Notes: generated by a model not told the origin, from the letters alone. Numbered from the stretch's first letter, positions 37,560-47,526 are shown. The stretch: 64,000 nt of DNA from Leptothoe kymatousa TAU-MAC 1615 (GCF_018739865.1 NZ_JADOER010000005.1:47431-111430); one strand, 5' to 3'. Program-made: numbers and translations.

Positions 37560-38171
37560 CTATTCGCGAATGTCATAGGCAACTAGCATTTCCCATGTAC
37601 CCACATAGGTAGGCAATTCTTGCCCCCGGGGAAATACCTGCAGATTCGTACGCAACATCAAAGAGCGGCTAGGATTCTTCACCTTATTGAAGCTGATGGT
37701 AATAGACTTATCCGCAGGAATGTCCTCAGCCAAGAAAATCTCAATCTTATCCAGGTCCTCAGATAGATCATTCGCACCGCTGAAGACCACATCGTCCCAG
37801 CGCACCTCATCCACAACGATTTCTTCACCTTCGCCATCAATACGCCCATAGCGCACCGTAATCTCATCAAGATCAATGCGACCTCTATAGCGCGTAAACG
37901 ATTCAGGTAACGTCACCACCAGGGCAGTCGTCGCCGTCGATAGCTGCTCCCCAGGCACCTCCATGTTCCAACGGGCCCGCTTATTCCGTGGAGTATTATT
38001 CAGCAGTTGATAGCTGAGTCGAAAATCAGGATTCGCACCACCAAAAATGGTCAAACCATCCCGCTCATAGCTATTTAACTGAGCCATTGTCGGCGTATTC
38101 ATGCCAGCCAGGGTGGCGGATGAAAGCAACAAGCCCGCTAATCCCCATCGAATAAAGTTCTTCAGCATCAT
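37560..38171 (-). CDS. DUF2808 secreted protein
   Basis: A 203-residue exported protein: signal peptide (WGLAGLLLSSATLAGMNTPTMAQ) and a mature domain with LTIFGGANPDFRLSY, ARWNMEVPGEQLS, LVVTLPESFTRYRGRID and VKNPSRSLMLRTNLQVFPRG, the DUF2808 pattern common in cyanobacteria. Likely beta-rich and periplasmic or surface-located. Function unknown. Single gene. Confidence 0.85.
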   Translation of the reverse strand: MMLKNFIRWGLAGLLLSSATLAGMNTPTMAQLNSYERDGLTIFGGANPDFRLSYQLLNNTPRNKRARWNMEVPGEQLSTATTALVVTLPESFTRYRGRIDLDEITVRYGRIDGEGEEIVVDEVRWDDVVFSGANDLSEDLDKIEIFLAEDIPADKSITISFNKVKNPSRSLMLRTNLQVFPRGQELPTYVGTWEMLVAYDIRE

Positions 38172-39009
38172 TGCTAACTCCTCAAACTCACCTTAGTAAA
38201 CGAGAACTCATATAGAACTACCACGGCCACAACGTCACCTCCGCCCAATGAGGGACGGTTTCAACAATTGGCCTGAACGCATGCCGCAGGAAGGAACCCC
38301 ATTGGCAAAAATGGACGAACCAGCCTAACCAATACAACGCAACAAAAAGCGTCTGATTACACTACTTAGCCCGTACATTTACGCAAAGAAACTTTTCTTA
38401 AGATTAGCATACGCAACTAAAGCCAAACTGTGTGTATTTCTTTGTCACCAACGGCTATTCATGGGCAATTAGCCCCGTCTTTTCGTCATCCCTACCCCCA
38501 AAGAAGACATCCAACTTAAACAGTCCCTCGCCATGCAAAATCCAGAGGCAATGAGTGACACAATCAACACAAATTAACGCACATAAAAAAAGATAAATCT
38601 TTCTAAAGAGATTTACACTTTTCCATACCCAAATCGCCACAATGAAATCAAGGTTATGCAGTTAGGTCCGCCTCGAACCAACGTAAAGATAAATCATTAA
38701 AGTTTCCTTTAGGCAGCCTGGCCGCAAACTCTCCGCAGAGCTTCTCCTGCAACCTTTTGAAGACACTCCATCGGTATCTTCCCCTCCATAAAACCAATGC
38801 TGTCCCATAGCCTTGGCAAACAGTTTGCGTACATATCAAAAAACGGCATTACAACTCCTTTTTTCCGTAATGTAGTCACCTGCTTTTAAGTTAAGAAAAA
38901 ACGCTAAATCTAAAGTTATTCCTATTGGATTGAGATCAAGTGTGATCCCAATTCCATAGTGGGTGATTGCAACAGTCATTAGTCCAGCTAGTTAATCAAA
39001 AAATTCACC
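38172..39009. other. long intergenic region between DUF2808 and pntA
   Basis: About 840 bp, AT-rich in 38340-38660. Only one candidate small gene is seen (38709-38849, listed separately). Several 61-codon frames occur on the minus strand without supporting features. Long enough for an untranslated leader or a small RNA, but no terminator-like hairpin was identified. Confidence 0.4.
38709..38849 (-). CDS. possible small protein of 46 residues
   Basis: A frame starting MPFFDMYANCLPRLW and ending VCGQAA, with a good ribosome binding site, AAGGAG, five bases before the ATG. No family is recognised and composition is not decisive; the frame may be fortuitous or the remnant of a longer gene, because the next frame continues open to about 38656. 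Confidence 0.3.
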   Translation of the reverse strand: MPFFDMYANCLPRLWDSIGFMEGKIPMECLQKVAGEALRRVCGQAA

Positions 39010-40623
39010 ATGACCATCGCACTTGATCAAGGTGCTGTTGACCAACGGGCGTCGCAGCCAGCAAGGCCAAAACGCATTGGCATTCCAAAAGAAATTAACC
39101 CTGGAGAATGCCGGGTGGCAGCTACTCCCAAAACCGTCAAAAAACTTCAGTCCCTTGGGTTCGAAGTGCTCATAGAAACCGGTGCCGGTGAGCAAGCCGA
39201 GTTTTCAGACCAGGCCTATCGCGACGCAGGCTGCCAAGTCATCGCCAATGCCGTAGAACTCTGGGACCAGGCCGATATTGTCCTCAAGGTAGAGCCCCCC
39301 GCCCATCACCACGAACTCAACCGCCATGAAACCGATCTGGTCCATGATGGTCAAACCCTCATTAGCTTCCTATGGCCTGCCCAGAATACTGACCTGGTCA
39401 CCCAGCTAGCGGATAAGCAAGTCACCGCCCTGGCCATGGACTCAGTGCCCAGAATCAGCCGGGCCCAAAAAATGGATGCCCTCAGCTCCATGGCCAACGT
39501 AGCTGGCTACCGGGCTGTGATTGAAGCCGCCAATAACTTTGGTCGTTTCTTTACGGGCCAAATTACCGCTGCCGGTAAGGTGCCCCCCGCCAAAGTCCTT
39601 GTCATTGGTGCGGGTGTGGCCGGGTTAGCCGCCATTGGCGCAGCCAAAAGCTTGGGTGCCATTGTGCGTGCCTTTGACACTCGCCCCGTGGTCAAAGAGC
39701 AAGTAGAAAGCATGGGTGCCCAGTTCTTAGAGCTGGAATTTGAAGAAGACGGCTCCGGCACCGGTGGCTATGCCAAAACGATGAGTAAAGAATTCATCGA
39801 GGCAGAAATGGCCCTATTTGCCGAGCAGGCCAAGGACGTGGACATTATCATCACCACGGCACTGATCCCTGGTAAAAAAGCGCCCCTATTGGTCACCAAA
39901 GACACCGTCGAGTTGATGAAGCCCGGCTCGGTAGTGGTGGACATGGCCGCCGCCCAAGGGGGCAACTGCGAAGTCTGCCGCCCTGGGGAAGTCTATCGCC
40001 ACCATGGTGTGACCATTATCGGCCTCACTGACCTAGCTAGCCGCATGGCCGGACAGTCTAGCCAACTCTATGGCATGAACCTGTACCACCTGCTAAACGA
40101 CATGGGTGGTTCCGAAGGTTACACCGTCAACTTCGATGACGAAGTGGTGCGCGGGGCTTTAGTCAGTCATGAAGGTCAAGTGACCTGGCCTGCCCCTAAG
40201 CCCGAAAAGCCTGCACCTGCAAAAGTTGAAGCCAAAACCGAGGAACCGGCTGAAGCGGCTACAGCTGAGCCTAAATTCTCCCTACCTTGGAAATGGATTG
40301 GCGTTGTCTTTGCCGCCCTAGCCCTGATCGGCATCGGCATTGGCGCGCCCAGCTCCTTCCTATCCCACTTCACCGTGTTTATCCTGGCCTGCTTTGTGGG
40401 CTGGCAGGTGATTTGGAATGTGTCTCCGTCGTTGCATACGCCTTTGATGAGTGTGACCAATGCCATTAGCGGCATCATCATCCTAGGCGGCATGCTACAG
40501 ATTTCAGGCCAAGCCTGGTCCCCCACCGTAATATTGGGCGCCATTGCCATCTTTATCGGCACCATCAACATTGCCGGTGGTTTCCTAGTGACCCAGCGGA
40601 TGCTGAAGATGTTTCGGAAGTAA
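39010..40623 (+). CDS. pntA: NAD(P) transhydrogenase subunit alpha (fused form)
   Basis: Proton-translocating transhydrogenase subunit, moving hydride between NADH and NADP+. The 537-residue product joins the NAD-binding domain I (about 20-390; Rossmann [19 protein letters not shown], preceded by [17 protein letters not shown]) to a membrane domain with about four helices (420-535), through a Pro/Ala/Glu-rich linker. A short tail at the N-terminus is unconserved. pntB follows after a 198-bp gap that holds an inverted repeat. Confidence 0.95.
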   Translation: MTIALDQGAVDQRASQPARPKRIGIPKEINPGECRVAATPKTVKKLQSLGFEVLIETGAGEQAEFSDQAYRDAGCQVIANAVELWDQADIVLKVEPPAHHHELNRHETDLVHDGQTLISFLWPAQNTDLVTQLADKQVTALAMDSVPRISRAQKMDALSSMANVAGYRAVIEAANNFGRFFTGQITAAGKVPPAKVLVIGAGVAGLAAIGAAKSLGAIVRAFDTRPVVKEQVESMGAQFLELEFEEDGSGTGGYAKTMSKEFIEAEMALFAEQAKDVDIIITTALIPGKKAPLLVTKDTVELMKPGSVVVDMAAAQGGNCEVCRPGEVYRHHGVTIIGLTDLASRMAGQSSQLYGMNLYHLLNDMGGSEGYTVNFDDEVVRGALVSHEGQVTWPAPKPEKPAPAKVEAKTEEPAEAATAEPKFSLPWKWIGVVFAALALIGIGIGAPSSFLSHFTVFILACFVGWQVIWNVSPSLHTPLMSVTNAISGIIILGGMLQISGQAWSPTVILGAIAIFIGTINIAGGFLVTQRMLKMFRK

Positions 40624-40668
40624 GAGGGTAATCCTCACTAGCGATTAGATATCGAGGCCCCCTTCCGT

Positions 40669-40715
40669 CCCCCAATTCTGGGGGAGACTAAACTCAAAGC
40701 CCCCAGAATTGGGGG
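40669..40715. repeat. inverted repeat in pntA-pntB gap
   Basis: Arms CCCCCAATTCTGGGGG (40669-40684) and CCCCCAGAATTGGGGG (40700-40715). They are complementary over all 16 bases, and each is itself nearly palindromic. It may fold as a long hairpin that tunes pntB expression, or be a dispersed cyanobacterial repeat. Confidence 0.75.
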
Positions 40716-40821
40716 TTTGGGGGCAAAGTCTAAGACGCTAAACAATCTAATTACTCTTTCTCTTCGAAGAAACGAACTTCAGATTTCAATCGTTTAGACA
40801 GTTCTCTACAAAATCTCTCCC

Positions 40822-42249
40822 ATGTCTAACAATCTTGTTTCGGTGGCCTATTTGGCTGCCATTGTTCTCTTTATTCTCAGCTTGGGCGGTCTCTCAAACC
40901 AGGAGAGTGCCAAGCGCGGCAATATCTACGGCATTGTGGGCATGGTTATTGCCCTGGTGGCCACCGCATTTAGTGCCCAGGTGAGTGCTTACGGTCTTTT
41001 GGTGCTGGCCATTGTGCCCGCTGTGGCCATTGGTGGCCTGGTGGCTTCTCGGGTGGAAATGACTGAAATGCCTGAGCTAGTTGCCATTCTCCACAGCTTT
41101 GTGGGTCTAGCCGCTGTGCTGGTGGGTTTAGCCAGCTATTTAGGCCCCGACCCCACTCTGGTGGGAGCCGAGGAAACCATCCACAAGCTCGAAATTTACA
41201 TCGGTATATTCATTGGTGCTCTAACCTTTACCGGCTCTGTGGTGGCCTTTGGTAAGCTACGGGCAATTATTAGCAGCAAGCCCCTGATGTTGCCTGCTCG
41301 GCACCTGTTGAATATTGGCCTCCTAGTGGGCACCGTCATCCTGGGTGTTTTGTTTATGGGTGCAGAGGGCACCACAGGGTTTAACTATGTTTTAGGCATG
41401 GTGGCCCTTTCCTCTGTGCTAGGCATTCACCTGGTTGCCGCCATTGGTGGTGCCGATATGCCCGTAGTGATCTCCATGCTCAACAGCTACTCTGGCTGGG
41501 CAGCAGCGGCAGCGGGCTTTATGCTTTCCAATGACTTGCTGATTGTTGTCGGTGCATTGGTGGGTAGCAGCGGTGCCATCCTCAGCTTCATCATGTGCAA
41601 GGCGATGAACCGCTCTTTCTTTAGCGTGATTCTCGGCGGCTTTGGTCAGGGTTCTGGCAAAGGCGGCAGCGGCAAAGCTGTGGAAGGCACTGTAAGTGAG
41701 ACCGATGTGAACGGCACCATCGAACTGTTGGCCGATGCCCAGAGTGTAATTATCACCCCTGGTTACGGCATGGCGGTAGCCCAGGCCCAGCATGCGGTAT
41801 CTGAGATTACTCAGCTATTGACTAAGCGCGGTGTGAATGTGCGCTTTGGTATTCACCCTGTTGCCGGTCGTTTGCCTGGACACATGAATGTGTTGTTGGC
41901 GGAAGCGAATGTACCCTATGACATTGTGTTGGAGATGGATGAAATCAATGAGGATTTCCCTGAGACTGATGTTGTTTTGGTAATCGGCGCGAACGATACG
42001 GTAAACCCCAGTGCGATGGAAGATCCTGAAAGCCCCATCGCTGGCATGCCGGTGCTAGAAGTGTGGAATGCTCGCAACGTTATTGTGATGAAACGGGGTA
42101 TGTCAGCTGGCTATGCTGGTGTGGCGAATCCATTGTTCTTTAAGGAGAATACTCAAATGTTGTTTGGTGATGCGAAAGCAAATACCAACGCAATTTTGGG
42201 TCGGTTGCAGGAGTCTGCAACAGAGAAGCCTAAGCTAGCAGCTGCTTAA
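40822..42249 (+). CDS. pntB: NAD(P) transhydrogenase subunit beta
   Basis: A 475-residue membrane protein with about nine hydrophobic helices (1-265) followed by the NADP-binding domain III (about 290-470), with [36 protein letters not shown] and [17 protein letters not shown]. It pairs with PntA; the two genes share a strand and a downstream terminator. Confidence 0.96.
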   Translation: MSNNLVSVAYLAAIVLFILSLGGLSNQESAKRGNIYGIVGMVIALVATAFSAQVSAYGLLVLAIVPAVAIGGLVASRVEMTEMPELVAILHSFVGLAAVLVGLASYLGPDPTLVGAEETIHKLEIYIGIFIGALTFTGSVVAFGKLRAIISSKPLMLPARHLLNIGLLVGTVILGVLFMGAEGTTGFNYVLGMVALSSVLGIHLVAAIGGADMPVVISMLNSYSGWAAAAAGFMLSNDLLIVVGALVGSSGAILSFIMCKAMNRSFFSVILGGFGQGSGKGGSGKAVEGTVSETDVNGTIELLADAQSVIITPGYGMAVAQAQHAVSEITQLLTKRGVNVRFGIHPVAGRLPGHMNVLLAEANVPYDIVLEMDEINEDFPETDVVLVIGANDTVNPSAMEDPESPIAGMPVLEVWNARNVIVMKRGMSAGYAGVANPLFFKENTQMLFGDAKANTNAILGRLQESATEKPKLAAA

Positions 42250-42280
42250 AGCACTTTAGAGCTTAAATTATCCTGATTAG

Positions 42281-42314
42281 CTCCTATTCCAGGGAAACCT
42301 GGAGTAGGAGTTTT
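42281..42314 (+). terminator. pntB terminator
   Basis: A 13-bp stem with one T-G pair, CTCCTATTCCAGG and CCTGGAGTAGGAG, closing a GAAA tetraloop, followed by TTTT. About 30 bp after the pntB stop. Confidence 0.9.
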
Positions 42315-42355
42315 GCAATTCATGCACTCGGCAATTGCTAGTCAAGTAGCCCCCT

Positions 42356-43741
42356 ATGAATACTATTATTCTTCAGTGTAATGAAAGAGATGAGCCTGAT
42401 GTTAGAGAATGGATTAAAGAAGTACAAACCGAATTGAATGAGGGCCGCTCTTTATACTACTGTTCATGGAGTTGTGGCAAAGTACGTAAAGTTCAAGTAG
42501 GCGATCGTTTTTTTCTACAACGCACCGGGAACGGACCTCGTGGATATTTTGCTTCTGGTTATGTAATAGATGCGCTGCCAGAAGAACAACTCAAACTTCA
42601 AGACTCTAACTATTCAAAGTTAAGTGCAGCCTATCTCACAGCTTTTTATGGCGATTCATTTAAAATTTGCCTTGAGATTGATACGATTATTGACTTTGAT
42701 CAACCACTTAAAATTGACTATCTACAATCACTTCCTGCCTTTTCAGGGTGTGAATTTAGGCGCTATGGCAGCGGCACAGCTTTTAATCCTAGTTACACTG
42801 AAGAACTTGAAAAAGAATGGGATAGTTACTCTGCAAACCTCGCACCTCAAAAACTAGCAACAAGGTTGATTGATAGCCTATGTAAAAAAGCTGCCACGGC
42901 ACGCAGAGAAAAAGATTTTAATAAAGCGCAGCAGTTATATTTTGAAGCTATTCAAGTATCTGAAAGATCTTTGATGGCCTGGAGAGGTCTAGCTGAGACA
43001 GCTAGAGAACTGGATGAATGCGATATTGCTCTTGAAGCATATGGTCAAGCTATTAATCTTGCCACAGACAAACATATTTTGTATCTAAATCGGGGAAAAG
43101 TTTTTGCACAAATGCATCGCCTCAAAGAGGCTGAAAATGACTGGACTGAAGCAGTGCGTCTGCTGCCTAAATTAGCTATTGAAGTCGAGAAACTTAGACA
43201 AAGCTTCAAGCAAAATAACCCTGAGAAACAACATCAAGAGAAAAATGAATTAGGTGTAAATCCTCCAGAACCTATTAATAACAGCCCGCAAAAACTTACT
43301 CCTAATGAGGTGGAGGCTTATAACAGTTTAAAAAATCTTCCAGAGAGGTATAGAAAGGCCATCACTACAATCAGAATTGGACAAGAATCCTTTAGAAAAA
43401 ATTTACTAGAGTTCTGGGAAACTTGTGCAGTCACAAAATGTAGCACCCATAAGTTACTTATAGCATCACACATTAAACCTTGGTCTAAATCGAACGACAA
43501 GGAAAAACTAGATAAGTTTAACGGCCTATTATTAGTCCCCTCGCTCGACAAAGCTTTTGATAAAGGCTACATATCTTTTGATAATACGGGGAAAATTATC
43601 ATTTCTCCTTCTCTGAGTGATGAAGATGCCCAAACATTGGGAATTGACAAGAAATTACAGCTTCAAAAAATAGATGTTAGGCATCAGGATTACCTCGAAT
43701 ACCACCGCACTCACATCTTCAAATCAATAAAGAAGTGGTGA
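42356..43741 (+). CDS. EVE-like / TPR / HNH nuclease, candidate modification-dependent restriction enzyme
   Basis: A 461-residue protein of three parts. Residues 1-160 resemble the EVE/PUA-like fold that reads modified bases: WSCGKVRKVQVGDRFFLQR, GPRGYFASGYVI and GTAFNPSYTEELEKEW follow its usual order. Residues about 165-280 look like TPR helices (AQQLYFEAIQVSERSLMAWRG, ALEAYGQAINLATD). Residues 317-445 are an HNH domain: CAVTKCSTHKLLIASHIKPW with H372, then FNGLLLVPSLDKAFDKGYISF. EVE-HNH and related SRA-HNH proteins cut DNA with modified cytosines; the TPR between them is unusual. The gene is AT-richer than its neighbours, suggesting transfer. It has no adjacent methylase, as expected of a type IV enzyme. 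Confidence 0.82.
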   Translation: MNTIILQCNERDEPDVREWIKEVQTELNEGRSLYYCSWSCGKVRKVQVGDRFFLQRTGNGPRGYFASGYVIDALPEEQLKLQDSNYSKLSAAYLTAFYGDSFKICLEIDTIIDFDQPLKIDYLQSLPAFSGCEFRRYGSGTAFNPSYTEELEKEWDSYSANLAPQKLATRLIDSLCKKAATARREKDFNKAQQLYFEAIQVSERSLMAWRGLAETARELDECDIALEAYGQAINLATDKHILYLNRGKVFAQMHRLKEAENDWTEAVRLLPKLAIEVEKLRQSFKQNNPEKQHQEKNELGVNPPEPINNSPQKLTPNEVEAYNSLKNLPERYRKAITTIRIGQESFRKNLLEFWETCAVTKCSTHKLLIASHIKPWSKSNDKEKLDKFNGLLLVPSLDKAFDKGYISFDNTGKIIISPSLSDEDAQTLGIDKKLQLQKIDVRHQDYLEYHRTHIFKSIKKW

Positions 43742-43757
43742 ACTAGGCTCTTTTTCC

Positions 43758-44030
43758 CTAAGAAGAGGGCAAATATTTGATTAACGCCTTAACAGCTTCA
43801 CCAGGCTGAATCTGAATAGATTGATCAACCGAGAGAAATTTGGTCCATTCAAACGGTTCAGCAAAGCGATGGTGATGGAGCTGATAAACAACGGTGTTTA
43901 CAGCAGACTGCGAACCAATGATGAGAATTTTCACAGGCTCCCGGTCAGGCTTCGTAACCGAATATAGCTGAAGCAGTGGTTCTGGAGTAGTAGCGAGATT
44001 ATCAGAGGCCACAAAACATTGAAATTGCAT
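43758..44030 (-). CDS. small conserved-looking protein, unknown
   Basis: About 90 residues from the ATG at 44030 (MQFQCFVASDNL); the frame opens at 44060. It contains KILIIGSQSAVNTVVYQLHHHRFAEP-like beta-alpha sequence (about residues 35-60) and ends IKYLPSS. No family is recognised. It ends 16 bp after the HNH gene on the opposite strand, so it is convergent with the nuclease. Confidence 0.55.
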   Translation of the reverse strand: MQFQCFVASDNLATTPEPLLQLYSVTKPDREPVKILIIGSQSAVNTVVYQLHHHRFAEPFEWTKFLSVDQSIQIQPGEAVKALIKYLPSS

Positions 44031-44200
44031 AACCAGTCGTCCTTTAGGGCTACAACACAAACAAAAATCAAGCGCATCCCATCAACAGCGCCAGCCCAAA
44101 CGTCTACCATTTAGGCTACAGACTTTTTGAGGATAGCACATTCGTAGTCCATTAGGACTCATTTTGAAACGATTACCTAAGCCTCTGAGAAAATCGAGCC

Positions 44201-44428
44201 ATGGGTAAAGCAGGCAAAGTTCTTAAAGAAGTCCTCGACGACTATGGCATCAGCCAAACACAGCTCGCTCAGGAGCTAAACATTGGTCGTTCGAATGTAT
44301 ATCGCTGGGTCAATGAAGTGCGGGATCCCAACAGTGAAACAGTCATTGAAATTATTCGTGTACTCAAAAAGCTTGACCAAGAAGCCGCCAAAACCTTTGT
44401 GGAAAAGTATGTGCTAAATGAGCTTTAG
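44201..44428 (+). CDS. small XRE-family helix-turn-helix regulator
   Basis: A 75-residue protein that is essentially one Cro/CI-type DNA-binding domain: DDYGISQTQLAQELNIGRSNVYRW is the helix-turn-helix and the C-terminal helix ends FVEKYVLNEL. No ligand or protease domain is present. It lies 68 bp upstream of the Uma2-family gene on the same strand and could regulate it or the divergent small gene; neither is shown by the sequence. Confidence 0.82.
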   Translation: MGKAGKVLKEVLDDYGISQTQLAQELNIGRSNVYRWVNEVRDPNSETVIEIIRVLKKLDQEAAKTFVEKYVLNEL

Positions 44429-44496
44429 ATATCGCATTGACTGACGAGGGAAGCCATTGATTACAATAATCAATAAGGAACCATAGGGCTCAAATT

Positions 44497-45063
44497 ATGA
44501 CAGTTGCCCAGCAACGACTCACCCTAGCCGATTACCTCGCCTACGAGGCCCCCACAGAAAAACGCTACGAACTGGTTAACGGAGAGTTAATCGAAATGCC
44601 CGCTGAAAGCGACCTCAATCAGCGCATCGCCATGTTTCTGCTAGCCTATTTCCTAAAGCAAGGCACGCCCCATTATTGCCTCAGAATCGGCCTAGAAATT
44701 GCAGTCAGCGGCACCCTGGCCACCGTCCGACTGCCCGACTTAGCCATTCTGTCAGAGGATGCGGCCCTCGCCCTCGAAGGAGCGAACCGCTCTATTATCA
44801 CCTACGACATGCCCCCACCCCAGCTCGTGATCGAAGTCGTAAGCCCCGGCCAAGCAAATCGCGACTATCGCCACAAACGCTCTGAATACGCCGCACGAGG
44901 CATAAGTGAATATTGGATTATAGACCCCAGCGATAAGCAAGTAACCATTTTAGTTTGGACCGATGGCCTATACGAAGGCACCATATTTCGTGGAGAGCAA
45001 CCACTAAAATCGACGCTATTGAGCGACATAAATTTAACTGCCGCTCAGGTCCTGGCAGGGTAA
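44497..45063 (+). CDS. Uma2-family (DUF820) predicted restriction-like endonuclease
   Basis: A 188-residue protein with the DUF820/Uma2 pattern: TLADYLAYEAP, YELVNGELIEMPAES, VRLPDLAILSED, PPQLVIEVVSPGQANRDYRHKRSEYAARGISEYWIIDP region, with the PD-(D/E)xK-type active site (Asp of PDLA, Glu of IEVVS, Lys of HKR). The family is greatly expanded in cyanobacteria and its physiological role is largely unknown. Confidence 0.88.
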   Translation: MTVAQQRLTLADYLAYEAPTEKRYELVNGELIEMPAESDLNQRIAMFLLAYFLKQGTPHYCLRIGLEIAVSGTLATVRLPDLAILSEDAALALEGANRSIITYDMPPPQLVIEVVSPGQANRDYRHKRSEYAARGISEYWIIDPSDKQVTILVWTDGLYEGTIFRGEQPLKSTLLSDINLTAAQVLAG

Positions 45064-45075
45064 CTAACAGCTCAG

Positions 45076-45849
45076 TTACTTTTGGGTAAGGTGGGGAATA
45101 AACGCCTCTTCCATATCGAGGCATTTCCACTCCACAATTCTCTTATCCGCCGCATTGTTGGCCCGTTCATATTTATCGGCCTGGGGTGGAAAAATTTGCC
45201 TGGTGGCAATGTAATACATAATTGCCAAAAATTCGCGCTTTAGTTGCATGCGCCACTGGGGAAAAGTTAGGCCTACCGGATGGCTAACGACTTCAAACCC
45301 TAAATTACGATAGAGCAACGTAGTACGCCCCACATGGAGGCCATCTGTGACCAACAAAACTTTTGGCTTATAGATGGCGGATTTTTCCACAGGCATATAA
45401 CGTTTGGTATAAAACGCATTTTCCCAAGTCGTGGCCGCGCAGGCTTCACCGCTTACCTGGTCGGCTGGGACGCCCATTTCCGTCGCTAAATCCACCAGAA
45501 CCGGAGCATCATTCGCACCGCTCATAAAAATATGAGGCGCCCGCCCCTGCTCCCATAGTTCTACTGCAGCTTTGGCACGCCGTTCGTTATAGCCAGCCCC
45601 ACGACCAACAACAACAATGGCATCTACCGCTTCGCCATGATCTGGACGAGCGACAAGCAGGCGCAGGCCCCAGTTCACCCAAAAAGGGGATAGCCCCGCA
45701 ACACATAGGAGCAGGATGAGTGACTTAATCGTCCGACGCACCGAGGGATAAAAAATACGTTGACACTGTTGACATTGATGGGGCGAAAAAAGTTTAGATT
45801 TAACCGCACACTTTTTAACTAAGCCATGGGGGCACTTAGGGCAATGCAT
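45076..45849 (-). CDS. YdcF/SanA-family protein with N-terminal zinc ribbon
   Basis: About 257 residues from the ATG at 45849 (MHCPKCPHGLVKK); the frame opens at 45885. The N-terminus has two CxxC pairs (CPKC, CQQCQ) like a zinc ribbon, then one transmembrane helix (SLILLLCVAGLSPFWVNWG), then a DUF218/YdcF domain: DAIVVVGRGAGYNERRAKAAV, IFMSGAND, WENAFYTKRY and VLLVTDGLHVGRT. YdcF/SanA proteins act in envelope barrier function by unclear chemistry. The zinc-ribbon plus membrane anchor is an uncommon addition. Confidence 0.8.
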   Translation of the reverse strand: MHCPKCPHGLVKKCAVKSKLFSPHQCQQCQRIFYPSVRRTIKSLILLLCVAGLSPFWVNWGLRLLVARPDHGEAVDAIVVVGRGAGYNERRAKAAVELWEQGRAPHIFMSGANDAPVLVDLATEMGVPADQVSGEACAATTWENAFYTKRYMPVEKSAIYKPKVLLVTDGLHVGRTTLLYRNLGFEVVSHPVGLTFPQWRMQLKREFLAIMYYIATRQIFPPQADKYERANNAADKRIVEWKCLDMEEAFIPHLTQK

Positions 45850-46245
45850 AGGATTTTTAATAAAAAATAATTGAAAAAGACTCACATCCTGAGGTGTGAG
45901 GTTCTTTTAATGAATACGTATGGACACTAAATCAGTCAGGGGAAGACGCCGTTGTGATTGAGCCAAAAAGCTCTGCCAAGCTAGCTGATCAGGTTGATTG
46001 TTTGAATCAACAGCATCCTGAGGATAAACGGTGCCAAAAAGCATAGTCTGTAGTCAGTCGATGCAAAATTAGAGTGCCTGCTTTTCAGATTTGGATTGCA
46101 CTCTGGCACCAACGCTTACAAGTTACACACAAAGCAGGGGTCTATTTTTTTTCTGTTTAAAGTAAGTCGCAACTGACGCCAGCACAGCGGATGCGGGACA
46201 CGTCATGGGGCGGCACCATGGAGGGAATAACCGGCTAAGGCCGCC
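45850..46245. other. divergent intergenic region
   Basis: About 400 bp between the YdcF-like gene and threonine aldolase. A hairpin CTCACA...TGTGAG (45881-45900) followed by GTTCTTTT lies just upstream of the YdcF-like gene; it could be a plus-strand terminator or an operator. No gene is recognised. Confidence 0.45.
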
Positions 46246-47397
46246 ATGGGTGAATTCAATCTTTGGGAAAACGTCCCCGATTGGATTGAGTTGCCCTTCA
46301 CCACAAGCAAATTAACGCCCGCTACCATGGGGCTGATCCTTTTTGCTCCCATGACTATGCTTGAGCAGTTCGCTAGTGATAATTATTCAGGTATCTGCCC
46401 TGAAGTAATGGCATATCTCGATCAGGCTAATAGTGGCTATGCCCGTGCCTATGGGGAAGATGAGTGGACCCAGCGCGCGACTGATAGTTTTCGAGATATT
46501 TTTGAAATCGACTGTGAGGTATTTTTTGTCTTTAATGGTACGGCAGCGAATTCACTAGCCTTGGGCACCCTTTGTCGCTCGTATCACAGCATTGTCTGCC
46601 ACGAAGTTGCCCATGTAGAAACCGACGAATGTGGAGCCCCCGAACTGTTTACCCATGGTTCTAAGCTACTGCTGGGCAAAGGGGCTAATGGCAAGCTAAC
46701 GCCTGAATCGATTATCGAAATTGTCACTAAGCGTAGCGATTTACACTACCCTAAGCCTAAAGCCATTAGCCTCACACAATCCACTGAGTTGGGTACGCTG
46801 TATTCCCCGGAAGAACTGAGGCGAATTCGCACCGTTGCCGATCGCTACCAGCTAAAGCTGCATATGGACGGGGCGCGTTTTTCTAATGCCGTCGCTGCCA
46901 TGGATGTTTCCCCGGCGGAAATTACCTGGCACGCGGGCATCGATGTGCTGTGCTTTGGTGGGACTAAAATCGGTATGGCCCTGGGGGAAGCGATTTTATT
47001 TTTTGATAAGGGTCTGGCCGCAGACTTTGACTACCATTGCAAACAAGCGGGGCAGGTGGCCTCTAAGATGCGCTATCTGTCGGCCCAGTTTTTGGGCCTA
47101 TTGGAAACGGGGATATGGCTAAAAAATGCAAAACATGCGAATGACTGTGCCGCGTATTTAGAAACACAGTTAGCCCAGCTCCCTGAAATCAACATTATGT
47201 TTCCGAGACAGGCCAATGCTGTCTTTGCAGAAATGCCGCCCCTGCTGATTGAGGCATTGCACAAGCAAGGGTGGCACTTTTATACGTTTATTGGTGTGGG
47301 TGGCGCTCGTTTGATGTGTTCGTGGAATACCACCTATGAACGGATGGATGAGTTTATTGCGGATGTGAAAAAGGCTCTGGTGGGTCTGGAAAGATGA
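46246..47397 (+). CDS. low-specificity threonine aldolase-like PLP enzyme
   Basis: A fold-type I pyridoxal-phosphate lyase of the threonine aldolase / beta-eliminating lyase family. FASDNYSGICPEVMAYLDQAN begins the conserved region; FVFNGTAANSLAL is the PLP-phosphate loop, HMDGARFSNA holds the cofactor Asp, and CFGGTKIGM holds the Schiff-base Lys. It interconverts threonine or allo-threonine and glycine plus acetaldehyde. Conserved sequence starts about 38 residues in, so ATG at 46351 or 46357 is the more likely start. Confidence 0.88.
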   Translation: MGEFNLWENVPDWIELPFTTSKLTPATMGLILFAPMTMLEQFASDNYSGICPEVMAYLDQANSGYARAYGEDEWTQRATDSFRDIFEIDCEVFFVFNGTAANSLALGTLCRSYHSIVCHEVAHVETDECGAPELFTHGSKLLLGKGANGKLTPESIIEIVTKRSDLHYPKPKAISLTQSTELGTLYSPEELRRIRTVADRYQLKLHMDGARFSNAVAAMDVSPAEITWHAGIDVLCFGGTKIGMALGEAILFFDKGLAADFDYHCKQAGQVASKMRYLSAQFLGLLETGIWLKNAKHANDCAAYLETQLAQLPEINIMFPRQANAVFAEMPPLLIEALHKQGWHFYTFIGVGGARLMCSWNTTYERMDEFIADVKKALVGLER

Positions 47398-47526
47398 AGT
47401 GCCCCTTGAGCGGAGTCGAAAGGAATGCTGGCTAGGTTTTAGCTAACTCCAGAGGAGACGCTTCGCGAACGACTGCGCTCAGCTAGCGAGGAATTTGGAC
47501 GTTTCTCGCCGTACAATCAGCCCCTG

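Noticed and set aside
39010-40623. Fused pntA as an unusual fusion
   Set aside because: A single-chain alpha subunit is found in many bacteria, including some cyanobacteria, so it is not novel.
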